64,000 bases of DNA, taken from Cryptomeria japonica. Its lineage: Eukaryota > Streptophyta > Pinopsida > Cupressales > Cupressaceae. The notes under the pieces are model-generated. The model was not told the origin of the DNA. It worked only from the letters and a program-made list of their open reading frames with translations, and searched no databases. The position numbers and the translations under genes were made by a program. Location of the stretch: assembly GCF_030272615.1 (NCBI RefSeq), contig NC_081409.1, positions 617,279,755 to 617,343,754 on the forward strand, written 5' to 3'. Below, in pieces: positions 22,260-34,392 of this stretch (positions within the stretch are counted from its first letter, which is position 1; every line of letters starts with the position of its first letter).

Positions 22260-24356
22260 AAGGAGCAGACACCCGGTCAACAAAGCTTGGAACTTAGAGA
22301 TTTTTCTACAATTTTGACTATGATTATAGGGTTCAAGGAAGATTTATTACTACAATAGAGAGGTTCAGTTTAAGCCAAAATACAAGTTCCTAAATTCATT
22401 TTATGTCAAAATTGAAAAGTGCCTAAGTGTATTTTACCAATTGTACCATGAAGCATAAAGCAACTTGATCAAATCATTACACAATCATGCTTGATTTCAA
22501 CACCGAGTCACGCAATCCAATTCAATCACCAGTACAGTCCATCCAAATGCATACCATCTTAATAAAGAGGTCCAATGAATGAATATTAATATACACTCCC
22601 ACTGTGCTAGAAGATGGTCACACTAGCCATAGGGACACTTAGGGACACTCACACCAAACACAAAGGGAGAGGGCTTACACATAAACCATACACAAGTATA
22701 CACACTCATACACATCATGAAAAGAAGTTATCGATAACATCTAGGGGAAAATATAATTCCTCATTGAGCAAGTTAAAATGGCCCAGAACAACACACTCAC
22801 CAATGTAGGAAGACAATACATCATCATTAGGCGAGATCATCAATGGTACAAAACCAACACTCACACACACAAGACATATGGGAAGAAGGCATAAGAACAT
22901 CCATGCATAAAGAGTACATGAAATTAAAGAATACAAGCATGGAGCCAACACCATTAGGAAAGGAACAATGCATCTTTTAGGTGCTACTCAAACTATACTA
23001 GGATTAGACGCTAAAAAATCTAGTTAGAGAGTGTCATCACAAAGTGCAATGCATAACTACCATGTGGAACCAAATACCCTCTCATATAGATGAGGATGTT
23101 TTATTATACAAGTGCCATGCTCCTAGAGCGGGCTTGTTACCACATAATAATCTATATAAATCATCATAATTTATCTTTTTCTCCATTTTCACAATTTTAC
23201 CAAAAACTAGAAATTTTCATGAAACTCCATTAAAATAGCTTCAAACTTTATCAAATTTTAGATTTTTTTCCTTCTAAAATTACCCTTTTGTTCTAAAAGT
23301 GTTAAAGACCCCTCTTTTAACATAAAATACACATTTTGATCATTTCCTAAAAATTTGGGCACATAATAACCCCACATTTTGGAAAGTTTATAAAAAAAAT
23401 TACATCATAAAATATATATGACCAAATCAAATTAAACAAAATGCAAAATAGGGTAGTAACACCCTACCAATACTAATCCAAACTTTTAAAATGATTAAAA
23501 TAAAGCATAAACAAAGATTCAATGAAATACCTCATTTTTCAAGAAATAACTTTGTATGAAGAAATCTTTGAAAGCGGTGAATGAAAGAACTCCTGAATGG
23601 AGAAGACAACTCCCTTCCCAATTTCTTTCCAACTACAATTGATACCCAATTTATCCCACTATGAACAAATCATTTTTCCTCCCATTTCTCTTAATTTTTA
23701 CTTCCAAAAATATGCTAACAAATGAAATTGATGCAGGAGCATCCAAGGTGTAAGAGTAATCTTGCATCACCCAGAAAAATATTGTTTCTTTTTCAATAAG
23801 GGCTAAACGATAGGGTTACTTTTTTTAGCTAGTTTGCATTTGTGCATGTATGAACTTGAGAAATAACCCCAAGGAGAAAAATTGAAATATAAAGTGAATG
23901 GCAAAATAATCATCTCAATATCTTGTGGCATTCAAGAGATATTGAATTTTTGGTTTTGGAAAATTTCTCTAATACAACTTCGAATACAATTTTGGGGACC
24001 TTAGAAGACTCATATGGGCTCAAAAGTTTGGAAAATTTGCAATAGTACAATCCAGAGTTGTAGATCTTTTCATGAGCTTTCTAATGATATATAATTGATT
24101 GAAAATCAAATGGTCGAATCAGAAGATATGGCTCCTAGTTCGGACTACTGAAATCAAAATTTCCAATTTCCAATCAAATCTCTTATTGAGCGAAAAAATA
24201 GACTGTCAGACTTCTGGTACTCAAAATGGGGGTTACATGTTCCAAAACATTCTAGGCTAGTTACATATTCTAGATAAAGAAGGCAAACAGGGGTTAAAGA
24301 GGACAATTTAGAGTGCAGATTGTGGTTCCAACTTGTAGATTTTTGTAATTATAAAG
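22260..24356. other. Non-coding AT-rich stretch
   Basis: About 2.1 kb between the chromovirus and the tandem duplication. No protein similarity, RNA gene, LTR ends or clear repeats were recognised. It is likely old transposon or intergenic sequence. Confidence 0.4.
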
Positions 24357-25091
24357 TATTGGTGTTGAGACCTTCATTCATCACTCATCTTATCACTTAT
24401 CTTCATTTGCATTATCTATTTTTTAGAGAGGAGTTTTTCCCATGAGGTTTTCTCCTTTTCTTCATTTGTAAGAGATTAGTTGTAGGAATAGTTGTACATG
24501 GGTACCTAATATGATGATGTTGTCAAGACCCACAATCCATCTCAAATTGCATATTGCATTTTCATTCATTGATTGCATCTTTACATTTTTCTCCCTAAGT
24601 TGCACTTAAGGGGGTTGTTAGAGTAAATATCATTTACTCACACTTAAGTCCAACTCAGGCATTTTTATTTACTATTTTGCATTTAGGTTCACTTTCTTTC
24701 CCTCCTATGGGGGGATATCACTTGTATTCTCATGATGGACATAGTTCTCGGGATATATTGGTGTTGAGACCTCAATTTATCACTCATCCTATCACTTATC
24801 TTCATTTGAATTCTCTCTTTTTTGGAAAGGATTTTTGTCACATGTGAGGTTTTCTCCTTTTCTTCATTTGTAAGAGATTAGTTGTATGATTATTTGTACA
24901 TCGGTACCTAATATGGTGATGTTACCAAGACCCATAATGCATCTCATATTGCATATTGTATTTTCTTTCGTTGATTGCATCTTTACATTTTTCTCCATGA
25001 GTTGCACTTAAGGGGGGAGTTATAGTAAATATAATTTACTCATTCTTAATTCAAACTTAGGCATTATTATTTATTATTTTTTATTTAGGTT
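24357..25091 (+). repeat. 399-bp tandem duplication covering a retroelement 3' end
   Basis: 24357-24689 is repeated at 24756-25091 with moderate divergence; the copies start 399 bases apart with TATTGGTGTTGAGACCT. Each copy holds GCACTTAAGGGGG, like a polypurine tract, followed by TGTTAGAGTAAATA (24616) or its variant (25019). This arrangement is typical of the junction between an element's interior and its 3' LTR on the plus strand. Confidence 0.7.
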
Positions 25092-25536
25092 AATATTATT
25101 TGTATTGCATATTTCCTAAGTGCATTGATATTTGTAGCTAGATAGTTGATGCTACTTGTCTTTACCTACTCTCTACCTACCTTTGCACCTCATCGGTGCT
25201 CTCATCTCTGCTCTTGCCTTTATAAGAAAACCTTTTGCACATTATTAAGCATCTCATCTCAATGTCATTTATCATTTCGTAGTGAATTCTATCATCTCTC
25301 TCTTTTGGTAGAAGTCGTTGTGGTTGTGATCCTAGCTTGGAAGGTTGCAAACTCCAATAGAAATCCCATGCAGTTGTAGCTTGTATTTTTTCTTAATGTT
25401 GTAATTTCATTTCATTGAGATAATAGAAAGAAGGTATTTCTTTCTCTCTTTTTTTATTTATTTCTCCATTGTTGTTGTGTGTTTGGGTTTGTAAGAAGAT
25501 TACCCTTCATTAGAACTCTATTTTTCTTTTTTAACA
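25019..25536 (+). repeat. Plus-strand LTR remnant
   Basis: Follows the second purine-rich tract. It contains a TATA-like TTTATAAGAA near 25218-25227 and later an AATAGAAAG/T-rich segment near 25420-25460 that could be the polyadenylation region. No partner LTR and no clear right end were found, so boundaries are approximate. Confidence 0.4.
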
Positions 25537-26600
25537 TGTAGCATCCTAAATTGTACCCCCTTACAATTTTGTCCTCATTTGGGCCCTCACCTTGGCGTTT
25601 ATCCTTTGAGGCCTGATTTGAGTCATGATTCTGCTCACAACATGCACCAAACTCAACTCTTTCAACACCTACACTTTCTCCCCTAAAATTTTGAGTCCCT
25701 GATTGGTTAGGACCAAAGTGTTGGCACCCTGGTCCTCTTAATCAGGGCCCATTTTGAGGCCTCATAATGGTAACATAAATTGGGTGGGAACTTGGATCCC
25801 GTGTTAGCCCATGTCAGAAAATTAATTTTTTTTTTGACCATACATGTATAAAACGAGGTCTAACCCTCTCATTTTGACATGCATCCAGGAATACATTCAA
25901 TCAATCCAACATCTGATCAATCAAGTATTCATTCAAATTCAAGTGAGCCAGAAATCAGTCTTCTTTCAAACATTGGAGCAAAAGTGAATTCAAGATTCAA
26001 GTATTGGATATGACATTCATGATCTATGTTTTGTGAAGACTACATGAAACCCTAATTCCTCGTGGAGACAAACAAAACTTCATGAAGGGGTATATCATTA
26101 GTGTTTCAGATATTTTCAGCATTTCCCTCAAAAGGAAATCATTTTCATTACAAAAATTCATTTACATTACAATTTCATTTCATAGTTAATTACAAAATCA
26201 AGGTTTGACCTAAGGCAAACCCCTATTCCCAACCATTTCCCCTTCTCTATTGTGCGCAGGAATAGGTACAGAGCTGCAATTTTTAGGATCGACATTATTC
26301 ACAGAGATGAATAGGTTCCCCTTTGAACAAAAAAATGTTTGGAGGACCAGAGCGACAATAATTTCGATCTCGACAATTCGAGTCGACCTTCTGAGAACAA
26401 ATCAAAACATTCACATATTGCTCAGATCCAGGTTTGTGGCTCGTCAAAGGCTCTGTTTGATGACTCTAGCTCACTGTTTATGCATAATTACTTCAATTTC
26501 AACACATTTACCCTAATTTCAACATTTTCACAATTGAAACTAAAAAGAGGGTATTCAAATCCTTACCAATGAATCTAATCAAAATTCTCATCCCTATTCT
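25537..26600 (+). repeat. Possible second LTR remnant
   Basis: Begins TGTAGCATCCTAAATTGTAC, a sequence form common at the start of plant gypsy LTRs, and has a TATA-like TGTATAAAACGAGG near 25846. No terminal CA, target duplication or partner copy could be fixed. The short reading frames at 26250-26572 look like chance. Confidence 0.3.
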
Positions 26601-27744
26601 TTGTTGGATTGAGGCTAGATCTATTGGATTCACCCCTCTTTAATGTAATTGGTCCCTAAGCAAAAATATTAGGTTTTTTACTACATCATTGGGTGAAACT
26701 CTAATATTTTTCACCACACCACATAACCAAACTACACTTTTCACATTTTGAATGCCAACTAATATAATTCATCCTCATTTTCTCAAAACACATAATAAAC
26801 ATTCATTAATAATCATATAATTTCCATTTCAACATGAAATGATGATATTAAAACATAGAATATTTTTAATTATGAAAATATAAAATTGCATAAAATATTG
26901 AAATGCTCATTTACAGTGCACCCACATAAGGATTAGAGTTTTTAAAATGCTGCCAACCATGATATCTAGGGTAATTGTTGAACACAATATAATAGGAAAC
27001 CATACTCAAACTTATTACAATGAGTTAGGGCTAAACATTTACAACCAATGTCAAATATCTCAAATAACCACCATTGGGATATAACTAAAACCTATGGATC
27101 AAGGTGAAAAAATACCCTATACCTATAATCACTCCACAAACTTCAATTGTACCTGTGCATGTCATAAGAGCAAAAGTATAGCCAATTCACCCAATGGGGT
27201 CAAATATCACATATATAACTTTGTTGCATTCAATTGATCTAAATCACATTGCCATTTAATTTCAACATAAATATTAATATCTCAAACATCGTAAGTTCAT
27301 AATCACATTTTTTCCATATTTAACAATATCTCTCACGCTACTAAAATTAAGCATAACAAAATTTGGGCATAATACCATCTCACATACAACACATGTAATA
27401 TCATCACAAAATAATACCTCAAGTCCTCACAAAGAACTTGGAAAAATATCATGCACACATCTCAATGCAAATAACTCCAAAAGGTGACATGTTGAGGAAC
27501 ACCCCCTAAAACATGCAGGTAGTCCATACACACCATGGGTCATGTTATCCAAATTTCAGCTGAGTGCAATTATGGGATAACCCCCACGATTTTTGTCTAG
27601 TCATGGCCCATAAACTCTAAGCTCTTTTTGATTCAGAATGATTAATTCATCTCTGGCATCATTCTTTAAATTAGTTTTATTTTTGGTCATTTTAAGTGTA
27701 TTGTTAGACCCTAGACCCGACTTGACACTTAGTTTGTCTTTAAG
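26600..27744. other. Non-coding AT-rich stretch
   Basis: No coding sequence, RNA gene or repeat boundary was recognised. Composition is like the neighbouring old repeat DNA. Confidence 0.4.
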
Positions 27745-28909
27745 GTGCAAATCGGGTTCATGAACCCAAAATGCATATTTGAGTGCAAATCAGGTCCACA
27801 AACCCAATTTGTACCTCATTTATTGCTCATGACTTGGTGCATTTATGTTTCCAATTTCAATTCCTATTAGGTCTCTATCTCTCTTTTGGATCCATCTTTC
27901 AAGCAGTTTATTTTCTTTTCTTCCTCATCATTTGATTTGGAAGGCAAAGCTTATCATTTTTTCTTCAATATCATATTTTCTCAATTCATTTTTCACCTAA
28001 GTATGTTTCTTTTCCTTTCTTTCACACATTGCTTTGTTTTGTTTTTCTATTTTCCCCTATATTCAAGCCCATGGCCACAATTTTTTTTCTTTTCAGTGGT
28101 GCCCTACAATTATCTTTATGTTATTTGGGTATGTAATGATTTGGATTTCATGGCCATGAATAACACCACAACAGTTTTCACTACGATGTGGTTTAGGTCC
28201 ATGAACCCAAACCATTTTATTTGGTTGCTTTATCAGTTGCATTAATGTTTCGTCATGTAGTTAGGGTTTATAGGCCCGCTCCACACGACATAACATCACT
28301 GTTATATCATGTGATGCAGGTCCATAAAACCTCAACATAATTTTTTTTTCCTTCGCATCACCTTTGAACAATGTCATTCACGCCAATGGACCCGAACTAA
28401 ACTATAATTTGGTGTAGTCAGAATTGTTGACCCAAACTACACTAGAAACATTTCCTCTTTTTGTTTGGTGTAGTCGGGTCTATCAACCTGAACTCCATCA
28501 AAGTATTACCTTTGTTATTGTATGGTGTTAGTCGAGTTCATAGGCCCGAATGACACCATCCTTCATACTCAATGGTGTAGTTCAAACCTATGGACCCGAA
28601 CTACATTATAATGTGCAATCTTCCTAAGTTGTACATCAAACCAAGTATGATGTAGTTTGGGTCCATAGACTTGAACTACACCTGAAAACAACTCTTCTAT
28701 TTGTAGTTCAGACGTATGAATCCAAATCACATAAACCTTGTTTTAGCCTTTCCAAGATACAAATAAGGTCTATAGACCCGATTTACATGATTTTCACACC
28801 TTTTTTACTTGGAGGTGTAAATCGGGTCTATAGATCCAATTTCCATCTAAATAGTGAATATGCCAAGTTTGCTAATGTGCAGATTGGACCTACAGGCCCA
28901 ATATGCACC
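27745..28909. repeat. Array of about 15 imperfect palindromes, densest from 28256
   Basis: Units of about 30 bp pairing as GTGTAGTTCGGGTC with GACCCGAACTACAC around a short centre, with variants. Approximate starts are 27745, 27783, 28184, 28256, 28311, 28374, 28412, 28468, 28525, 28574, 28648, 28702, 28756, 28813 and 28876. Spacing in the dense part is mostly 49-63 bases. The outer arms change together: TGTAGTT/AACTACA in the middle units, GTAAATC/GATTTAC near 28758-28830, and GCAAAT or GCAGATTGG/CCAATATGC at the two ends. Spacers between units are unrelated and AT-rich. The ORF2-like pseudogene begins 126 bp downstream on the plus strand, so this may be its leader. Confidence 0.75.
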
Positions 28910-29034
28910 CAATACTTAGAATTTTTTTCTAAGTATCAAATTTTCCAATGTTGAAAATTGTCAGTACTAAAGATGTTTTTCCACTAATGTTGGAGGACCT
29001 TTTTGAACCTTGATGCAGTTCAAGCTATTTTCAG

Positions 29035-29715
29035 ATGTCAAAACCGTCTCCAAGAAAGAAAACAATGAAGTTCACAAAACTAGATCCTCATCTGGTCTTT
29101 CCACCATCTGCGATGGCATCAAATATCACAAATTTCAAGTACACATAGATAGGTCATGTGGATATTGATGAGTTACTAGGCAGGTTGAGAATCCTCCATA
29201 ATACTATCTAAAAGAACCTAGCATTAATAGTAGTATTCATTTAGTTGCAGTTTTTCCTTTTTAGCATAGAATCCAGAGTTCATACTTGTAGTGGCAAATC
29301 ACTTTGATCCTATGAGCTGGAGTGTAAAGGATGTAGATGGTGAGAAAGTGATATGGTTGAATGAGGATTTATTTTACTCCTTATTCTAGTGTCTCGATAT
29401 AGGGCAATATACGGATATTGATATAAAGTTTGTTGAGGCCTATTATGAGAAGCACTTAGAGAAATGCAGAAGGAATATAAATGACAATTGGCTAAAGACT
29501 CCCAAGCCTACAATTTCCAAATGGCCTAAGACCTTTCCTCGAAGTGACTTCAAGGAGGACATGGATGGCTTGATTACTCTTCTTAGTAGAGTAAAAGAGC
29601 TTCCCACTTTCAATACATACTATGAGTGGTGTATCATTACATTCATATCATCAGACAAAATAACAAGAAGATCAGTGATTCCTTCTGCGAGTAGCTCACT
29701 AAGGTACCTACCACC
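29035..29715 (+). pseudogene. Decayed large ORF, 5' part (split by insertion)
   Basis: The frame starts ATG at 29035 (MSKPSPRKKTMKF, lysine-rich) and reads on with stops (TAG, TAA, TAG, TAG) and at least one frameshift. It includes KFVEAYYEKHLEK, WPKTFPRSDFKED and LPTFNTYYEW. It stops being readable at the CCACC target duplication where the LTR element enters, and continues at 38494. No known domain was recognised. Joined over the insertion it would be about 1,150 codons, close to ORF2 of the pol-less elements in size and layout. Confidence 0.5.
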
Positions 29716-30631
29716 TGTTGGAATCCAAGAACACTAAGAGGGGGGGGGCATGAATCAATGTTCTACTGGAATGATTAATTTTATCCCTATTAAAACATGC
29801 ATTCACCAACCAGTATATCGATACATATATAATTGAAAGAAGTAAAGCAACCAATAAGCCAATCACACAAATGAATACCATAACACAGAGAATTATATGT
29901 GGAATACCTCAAAGAGGAAAAACCACGGTGGGATTTGTGACCCACAATATCAATCCACTGGCCATATGAAGAGATATTACAAAATATAGGGGCCTGCACT
30001 TGCAGGAAGGCTTACAGCCTAGAGCACACTGCTCAATCACAAAAGGAGCCTCACTAACTACATACAAATCCAAACTACAATCCAGAGAAATGATTGAACT
30101 GCAAAGATAGCATCTTCTATGTCTAAATACAGTTCCTGTTAAGCTCCGTCTATTCTGATTTGAAACCATAAACCCTTACCAAAATACCCTCTTACATAAA
30201 TTTCCTCACATACATGATCTCTCTCATATATCTTGCATATCCTTCATTATTTTCTTAAAATATTACCTCTTACAAAATGATCTAATCAACTGACCTATAT
30301 GCCCTTTACAAACTATCATGCCTTATGTCGACTTACAAAGATAATTACAATATGAATATACATGTCGATTCTATAACATAAATATATGAATATAAAAAAA
30401 ATTTGCCGATGTCGGATCTCCCAAATGATGTCGGCCTCCAATACTGATAACTTGAATGTGAACCATGCCGGCCTGCATTGCCAATAACTAAAAAATTACA
30501 TCCAACCTACCTGTGTCTGTGAAGTGTCTGTCGGTACACTACTAAACCAAAATATGAAGTCAAAACATGTTGTCATGCTGCCATCAATGACAACATATTG
30601 AAACCAATCAATTGAGTGTCAATTTCCAACA
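29716..30631 (-). repeat. Family B left (3') LTR
   Basis: 916 bp ending TTTCCAACA against the polypurine tract. It matches 37582-38493 with scattered substitutions. It carries the GAGGGGGGGGCATGAATCA block near its plus-strand start. Confidence 0.92.
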
Positions 30632-30656
30632 ATCTCCCCTTTGGCATTGATGGCAA
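30632..30656 (-). other. Polypurine tract, family B
   Basis: The plus strand reads ATCTCCCCTTTGGCATTGAT and then GGCAA. It is the same as the copia tract at 49226-49251 apart from one C in the run. Confidence 0.8.
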
Positions 30657-30878
30657 CACTCAGTGAAAAATGATCATGGTTTCCATCTGTCGGTTTCATC
30701 CTGAGCCTGCTCCCCCTGAGATGAATATCCATCTGAACAAAATACTCCATACCTCCAAATCTCCTAAATTTTTTTCACCTATACCCCCCCCTTTGACATC
30801 AATGCCAAAAATACCAAAAAAATACTAAAACCCGGGACGAAGAATGAAAGATTGTACAAAGAATGTCCCAAAAATACC

Positions 30879-32828
30879 TTACTGAAGCTGAATGTATTTG
30901 AAAATTTTCAAATAGGCCTTCTCCAAAATCTCTAGATAGGTATCCCAGCCTAGTTTGAATGTGTCATAAATAGATACAAGTCCATTTAGCATATGGACAT
31001 ATGACTCTTTCTCACTAAGCTCCGCCGGTGTGGGCTTACCAACTATATCTATACACTCCTTCTCATGTACACTTAATGAATCCAACCGGGGACTCACCAA
31101 TTCTCTAAGACCTCTCACTCTCCTTATGAGTTTATCTTTTTCCCTCTCAAGAGCTAAAACTTGGGCTTCCAAAACCAAAATCTGACCATCTATAGATGTA
31201 GTTAGAGAATTTGATCCATCAAAAGAATTGACTATACCTACAATCTCCTCCTGAATATCCTTAATCCTTTTATCTGTTTCTACAGTAAGAAAACTTGTGT
31301 TACAACATACTCTATAAATATTAGTACACCACCTTAATGCATTATCAATAAACTTCAACTTATCATTAATCTCCTTCCTCTCTGACTCAACCATCTGATC
31401 AAATGTTTCTCTATTTTCCTATGTAAACCTTTGTAATGCCTATCGGTTTGATATTTGTTGTAAATATTGAAAGTCCTTTGAAATTTTCTCTGTGATTACT
31501 TTAAGCTTGCCGGATGGGCTCACTTCTTTGTCAAATTTGTACTCTAGGACAAGTCTATGCAAAACAAGGATAGACTGGTCAATAACTCCTTTATCCATAG
31601 ATCCTTCCTTCATCATTTTCTGTGTAGCCATCATCATGAGCTCAATAGAACTCATCTTCATTATGCTTTTCTTTTCAACCTGCGAGGTGTCAATTGACAA
31701 CAATGATGGGCTCACTAACGGTTCCTTGCTAGATTCCTCTTTCTTCTCCTCTAATGGTTTATTAACTTTTATAGCTTCCTCACTTGCATTGGTGGCTTCG
31801 CCACTTGGTGCAGTATCAGTTATTGTTGGTTCCTCCTTAGGAACTATGTCCTCATCCTGTACATTCTAATCCAGAGGACTATTGTCCTCAACATTAGTAA
31901 CCTATACACTTGCAACCTTTACACTATTTGATTTTGTCACTATCTCAACATTTTCCTATACATTAGTTTCTACTGGGAGCTCTATATCCAATATCTTAAT
32001 ATTTTTCAAAATTGAGGGTGAAGTAGCCATAATACCTTTACCCTTCCCTTCAACCAGGATATATGTAGTATCTGTCTTAGGTTCAAGTGAAGTATAAAAA
32101 CCATGGTTTATTGTAAAAAATTAAACTCTCCTTGACTATCTCATTGACCCTAGCTAACATAAGACTTATTATTTTGTGCTTGCTGAGAAAGATTTTCCTA
32201 TCTGCAACCTCAAGTGTCCTATCCATCTCCCTGGAGTAATAGAAACACAAATAGATAATAACTCCTGAATCTTTATATGCCTATCCTCTTCCATTGCTGA
32301 TAATCTTCTATCATCTAAAACGTCATATAACTATGTCGGTAATTGGTTTTCAATTTATAATAAGGATTTCTTATAAATATCCAAATACAACAAAATTGAT
32401 TCCTCAACTTCTCTTTTTTCATCATCATTCAAATGCTCATATTAAAATTGTACATTCTTCAACATACCATCTTTAGTTATTTCATCAACTAATTCTGCAC
32501 AAGTCTTAGGTGGAATAATAGTTGCATTACCAGATACAAGTGCAAGATCGGTGTCATCCTTCTTCTTTCTTCTTCCAGTACCAGATGGGGCAGAAGGTGT
32601 TTCCTTAGGAGCTCTCTTTTGTGTCGGTACCTTGATAGTAACTTTGCTAACCGGTTGCTTCTTAGCTTCCACCTTAGTCTCTTCACTTTTCTTCCTCAAT
32701 GCCCTTTTGAATGCCAAGGGTGTGTCATCATCAGATCCAGATTTTGCTGCAATTGGCTCAATGAATATTTCTGGCTCTTTTCTCTTCCTTCCTTTCTCTG
32801 GAACAACATCAATTAATGATTTAATGTC
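30879..32828 (-). pseudogene. Family B ORF2, C-terminal part
   Basis: Open segments at 32717-32442, 31715-31440 and 31394-30879 share one frame, and the text between them reads on apart from stops. It begins at the junction with the gypsy fragment (VVPEKGRKRKEPE), then Lys/Pro-rich sequence. DDEKREVEESI (near 32398-32430) matches EEEKRQIEESV in family A ORF2. Ser/Glu-rich low complexity follows, and the last 170 residues are a coiled coil (DGQILVLEAQVLALEREKD). Function is unknown; no catalytic motif was seen. Confidence 0.65.
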
Positions 32829-34313
32829 CTATGAAACTTGTAGTAGATGACATCCATCCATGGGCAACACATCACAAAGGATTTTGTCCTTGTATCCTCC
32901 AATGGAAAACTCTACCCAAGTCTGTTCATTGACCAACACACTCTGCTCATGATTCAACCATGTCACCTTGTATGGGTTAGTGTGGGGTATCCTTGAGAGT
33001 TTCAACTTCCTAACTGCCTCTTCTGATATGATATTGTCAGTTGAGCCTGAATCAACTATCACCTTGCACACTTTACCAAGAATCTTGCACCTCACCCTAA
33101 ACAATGCTCTCCTATGCTTAGGTTCACTCTTGACTGGCTGTCTTATCAAGACCCTATTGAACATTAGATTTTCTCCACTCTCTAATTCAATATGGTCCAC
33201 CTTAGGTGTCTTGCTGCTTGAAGAGTCTTCATGTGCATAAGCAACCCTCTTTCCACTGCTTGATGATGTAGGCTTGTCAGGGCATTTATATGTCGGGTGT
33301 CCCGATTGTCCACAATTGTAACACTTCATTGTTGCAAAGTAGGAGTTACCTCTACCGGTACCTCTACCCCTATTTGGACCACCTTGTGCACCTGTTCCTT
33401 TAGAATGTCCTCCTCTAGGATTGGTTTCACTGCCATGTTTAGTCAACTTGGCTTCTCCTTGGTTCCTCTACTCATTTGTCTTGCTTTGGTAACCACCTCG
33501 ATGATTCACTTGATCTCTACCTCTACCTCTGCCCCTATTATTGGAGTCTCCTTTCCTTTTGTTCCTCTCTTCTACCTTGGTATCAAGCTGATGACACTTC
33601 TGGATAGTAGTAGGAGTCCATAGGCTTATCTCCTCTTGAATGTTCCACTTTAGGCCGCTTAGATACCTAGCCACCTTAATGGATTCATCTTCTTGGACTT
33701 TGGATCTAAGACATAGCTTTTGAAACTCCTCTGTGTAGGAGGCCACATCAAGATCCTTCTGCTTCAATCCTTGTCTCTTCTTATGAAGCTGGACTTCATA
33801 ATCCTCTGGTAAGTAGTTCTCCTTAATCTTACCCACCATAGCTTTCCAATTTGCAATAGGTAGCTTTCCCATACTAACTATTTCTTCTTGCAGGTACTTC
33901 CACCATGTCAAAGCTGCTCCCCTTAATCTTGATTTGGCAACTTTAACCTTCTGAGCCTCTGTCACTCCTTCATACTCAAAGTGGTTTTCCATGCCCTCAA
34001 TCCATTCCATAATGGTATCAATGTCCATTCTTCCACTAAAATGTGGCAATCCTTCAAAGGCTTTGGTGTTCAAGGCCTTAATAGCCTTCACAAAAGGTTC
34101 TTCATTGAACAAGGGATCTGGTTTAGGGATAATGCCATCTATGTCTATAGTCTTCTTGCCTTTACCCTTGGTGTCTTCATCCCAAGGTCCTTGTGTCCTC
34201 TGATCCACCTCTTCCTACAGTTTATCCCTCATCTCACTCACAGCCTCTTCAAGGAGTCTATTTTTCTCCTTCTATTCTTCCACCTCTCTAGCCAGCTCTG
34301 CATTAGTGACCAT
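32829..34313 (-). pseudogene. Gypsy Gag-protease, 3'-truncated
   Basis: One frame from ATG 34313 (MVTNAELAREVEE). A short coiled coil is followed by a retrotransposon-Gag domain (FEGLPHFSGRMD, ALTWWKYL, YTEEFQKLC) and a Gly/Arg-rich segment. One zinc knuckle, CYNCGQSGHPTYKC, precedes an aspartic protease with VIVDSGSTDNIIS. Three in-frame TAG codons interrupt it (near 34276, 34215 and 33466). The sequence leaves the family pattern at about 32840. Confidence 0.85.
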
Positions 34314-34377
34314 TCTGCTCTCCCCTACTGATTCACTAGTATATAGAGACATACATAGTCCAACAAGTCTTTTACTT

Positions 34378-34389
34378 TCTCTGATACCA
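34378..34389 (-). other. Primer-binding site of the gypsy fragment
   Basis: TCTCTGATACCA on the plus strand gives TGGTATCAGAGA on the element strand, three bases from the probable LTR start TGATGGG at 34393. Confidence 0.7.
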
Positions 34390-34392
34390 ATC

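Noticed and set aside
22614-22954. Short frames with His/Thr-rich text
   Set aside because: Produced by CACA-rich sequence; no protein features.
27886-28245. 119-codon frame rich in Phe/Ser/Leu
   Set aside because: Arises from T-rich DNA and runs into the palindrome array; hydrophobicity is a composition effect.
27745-28909. CRISPR-like array reading of the palindromes
   Set aside because: Units are imperfect, spacers vary from under 10 to over 40 bases, and the context is plant nuclear DNA with no cas genes.
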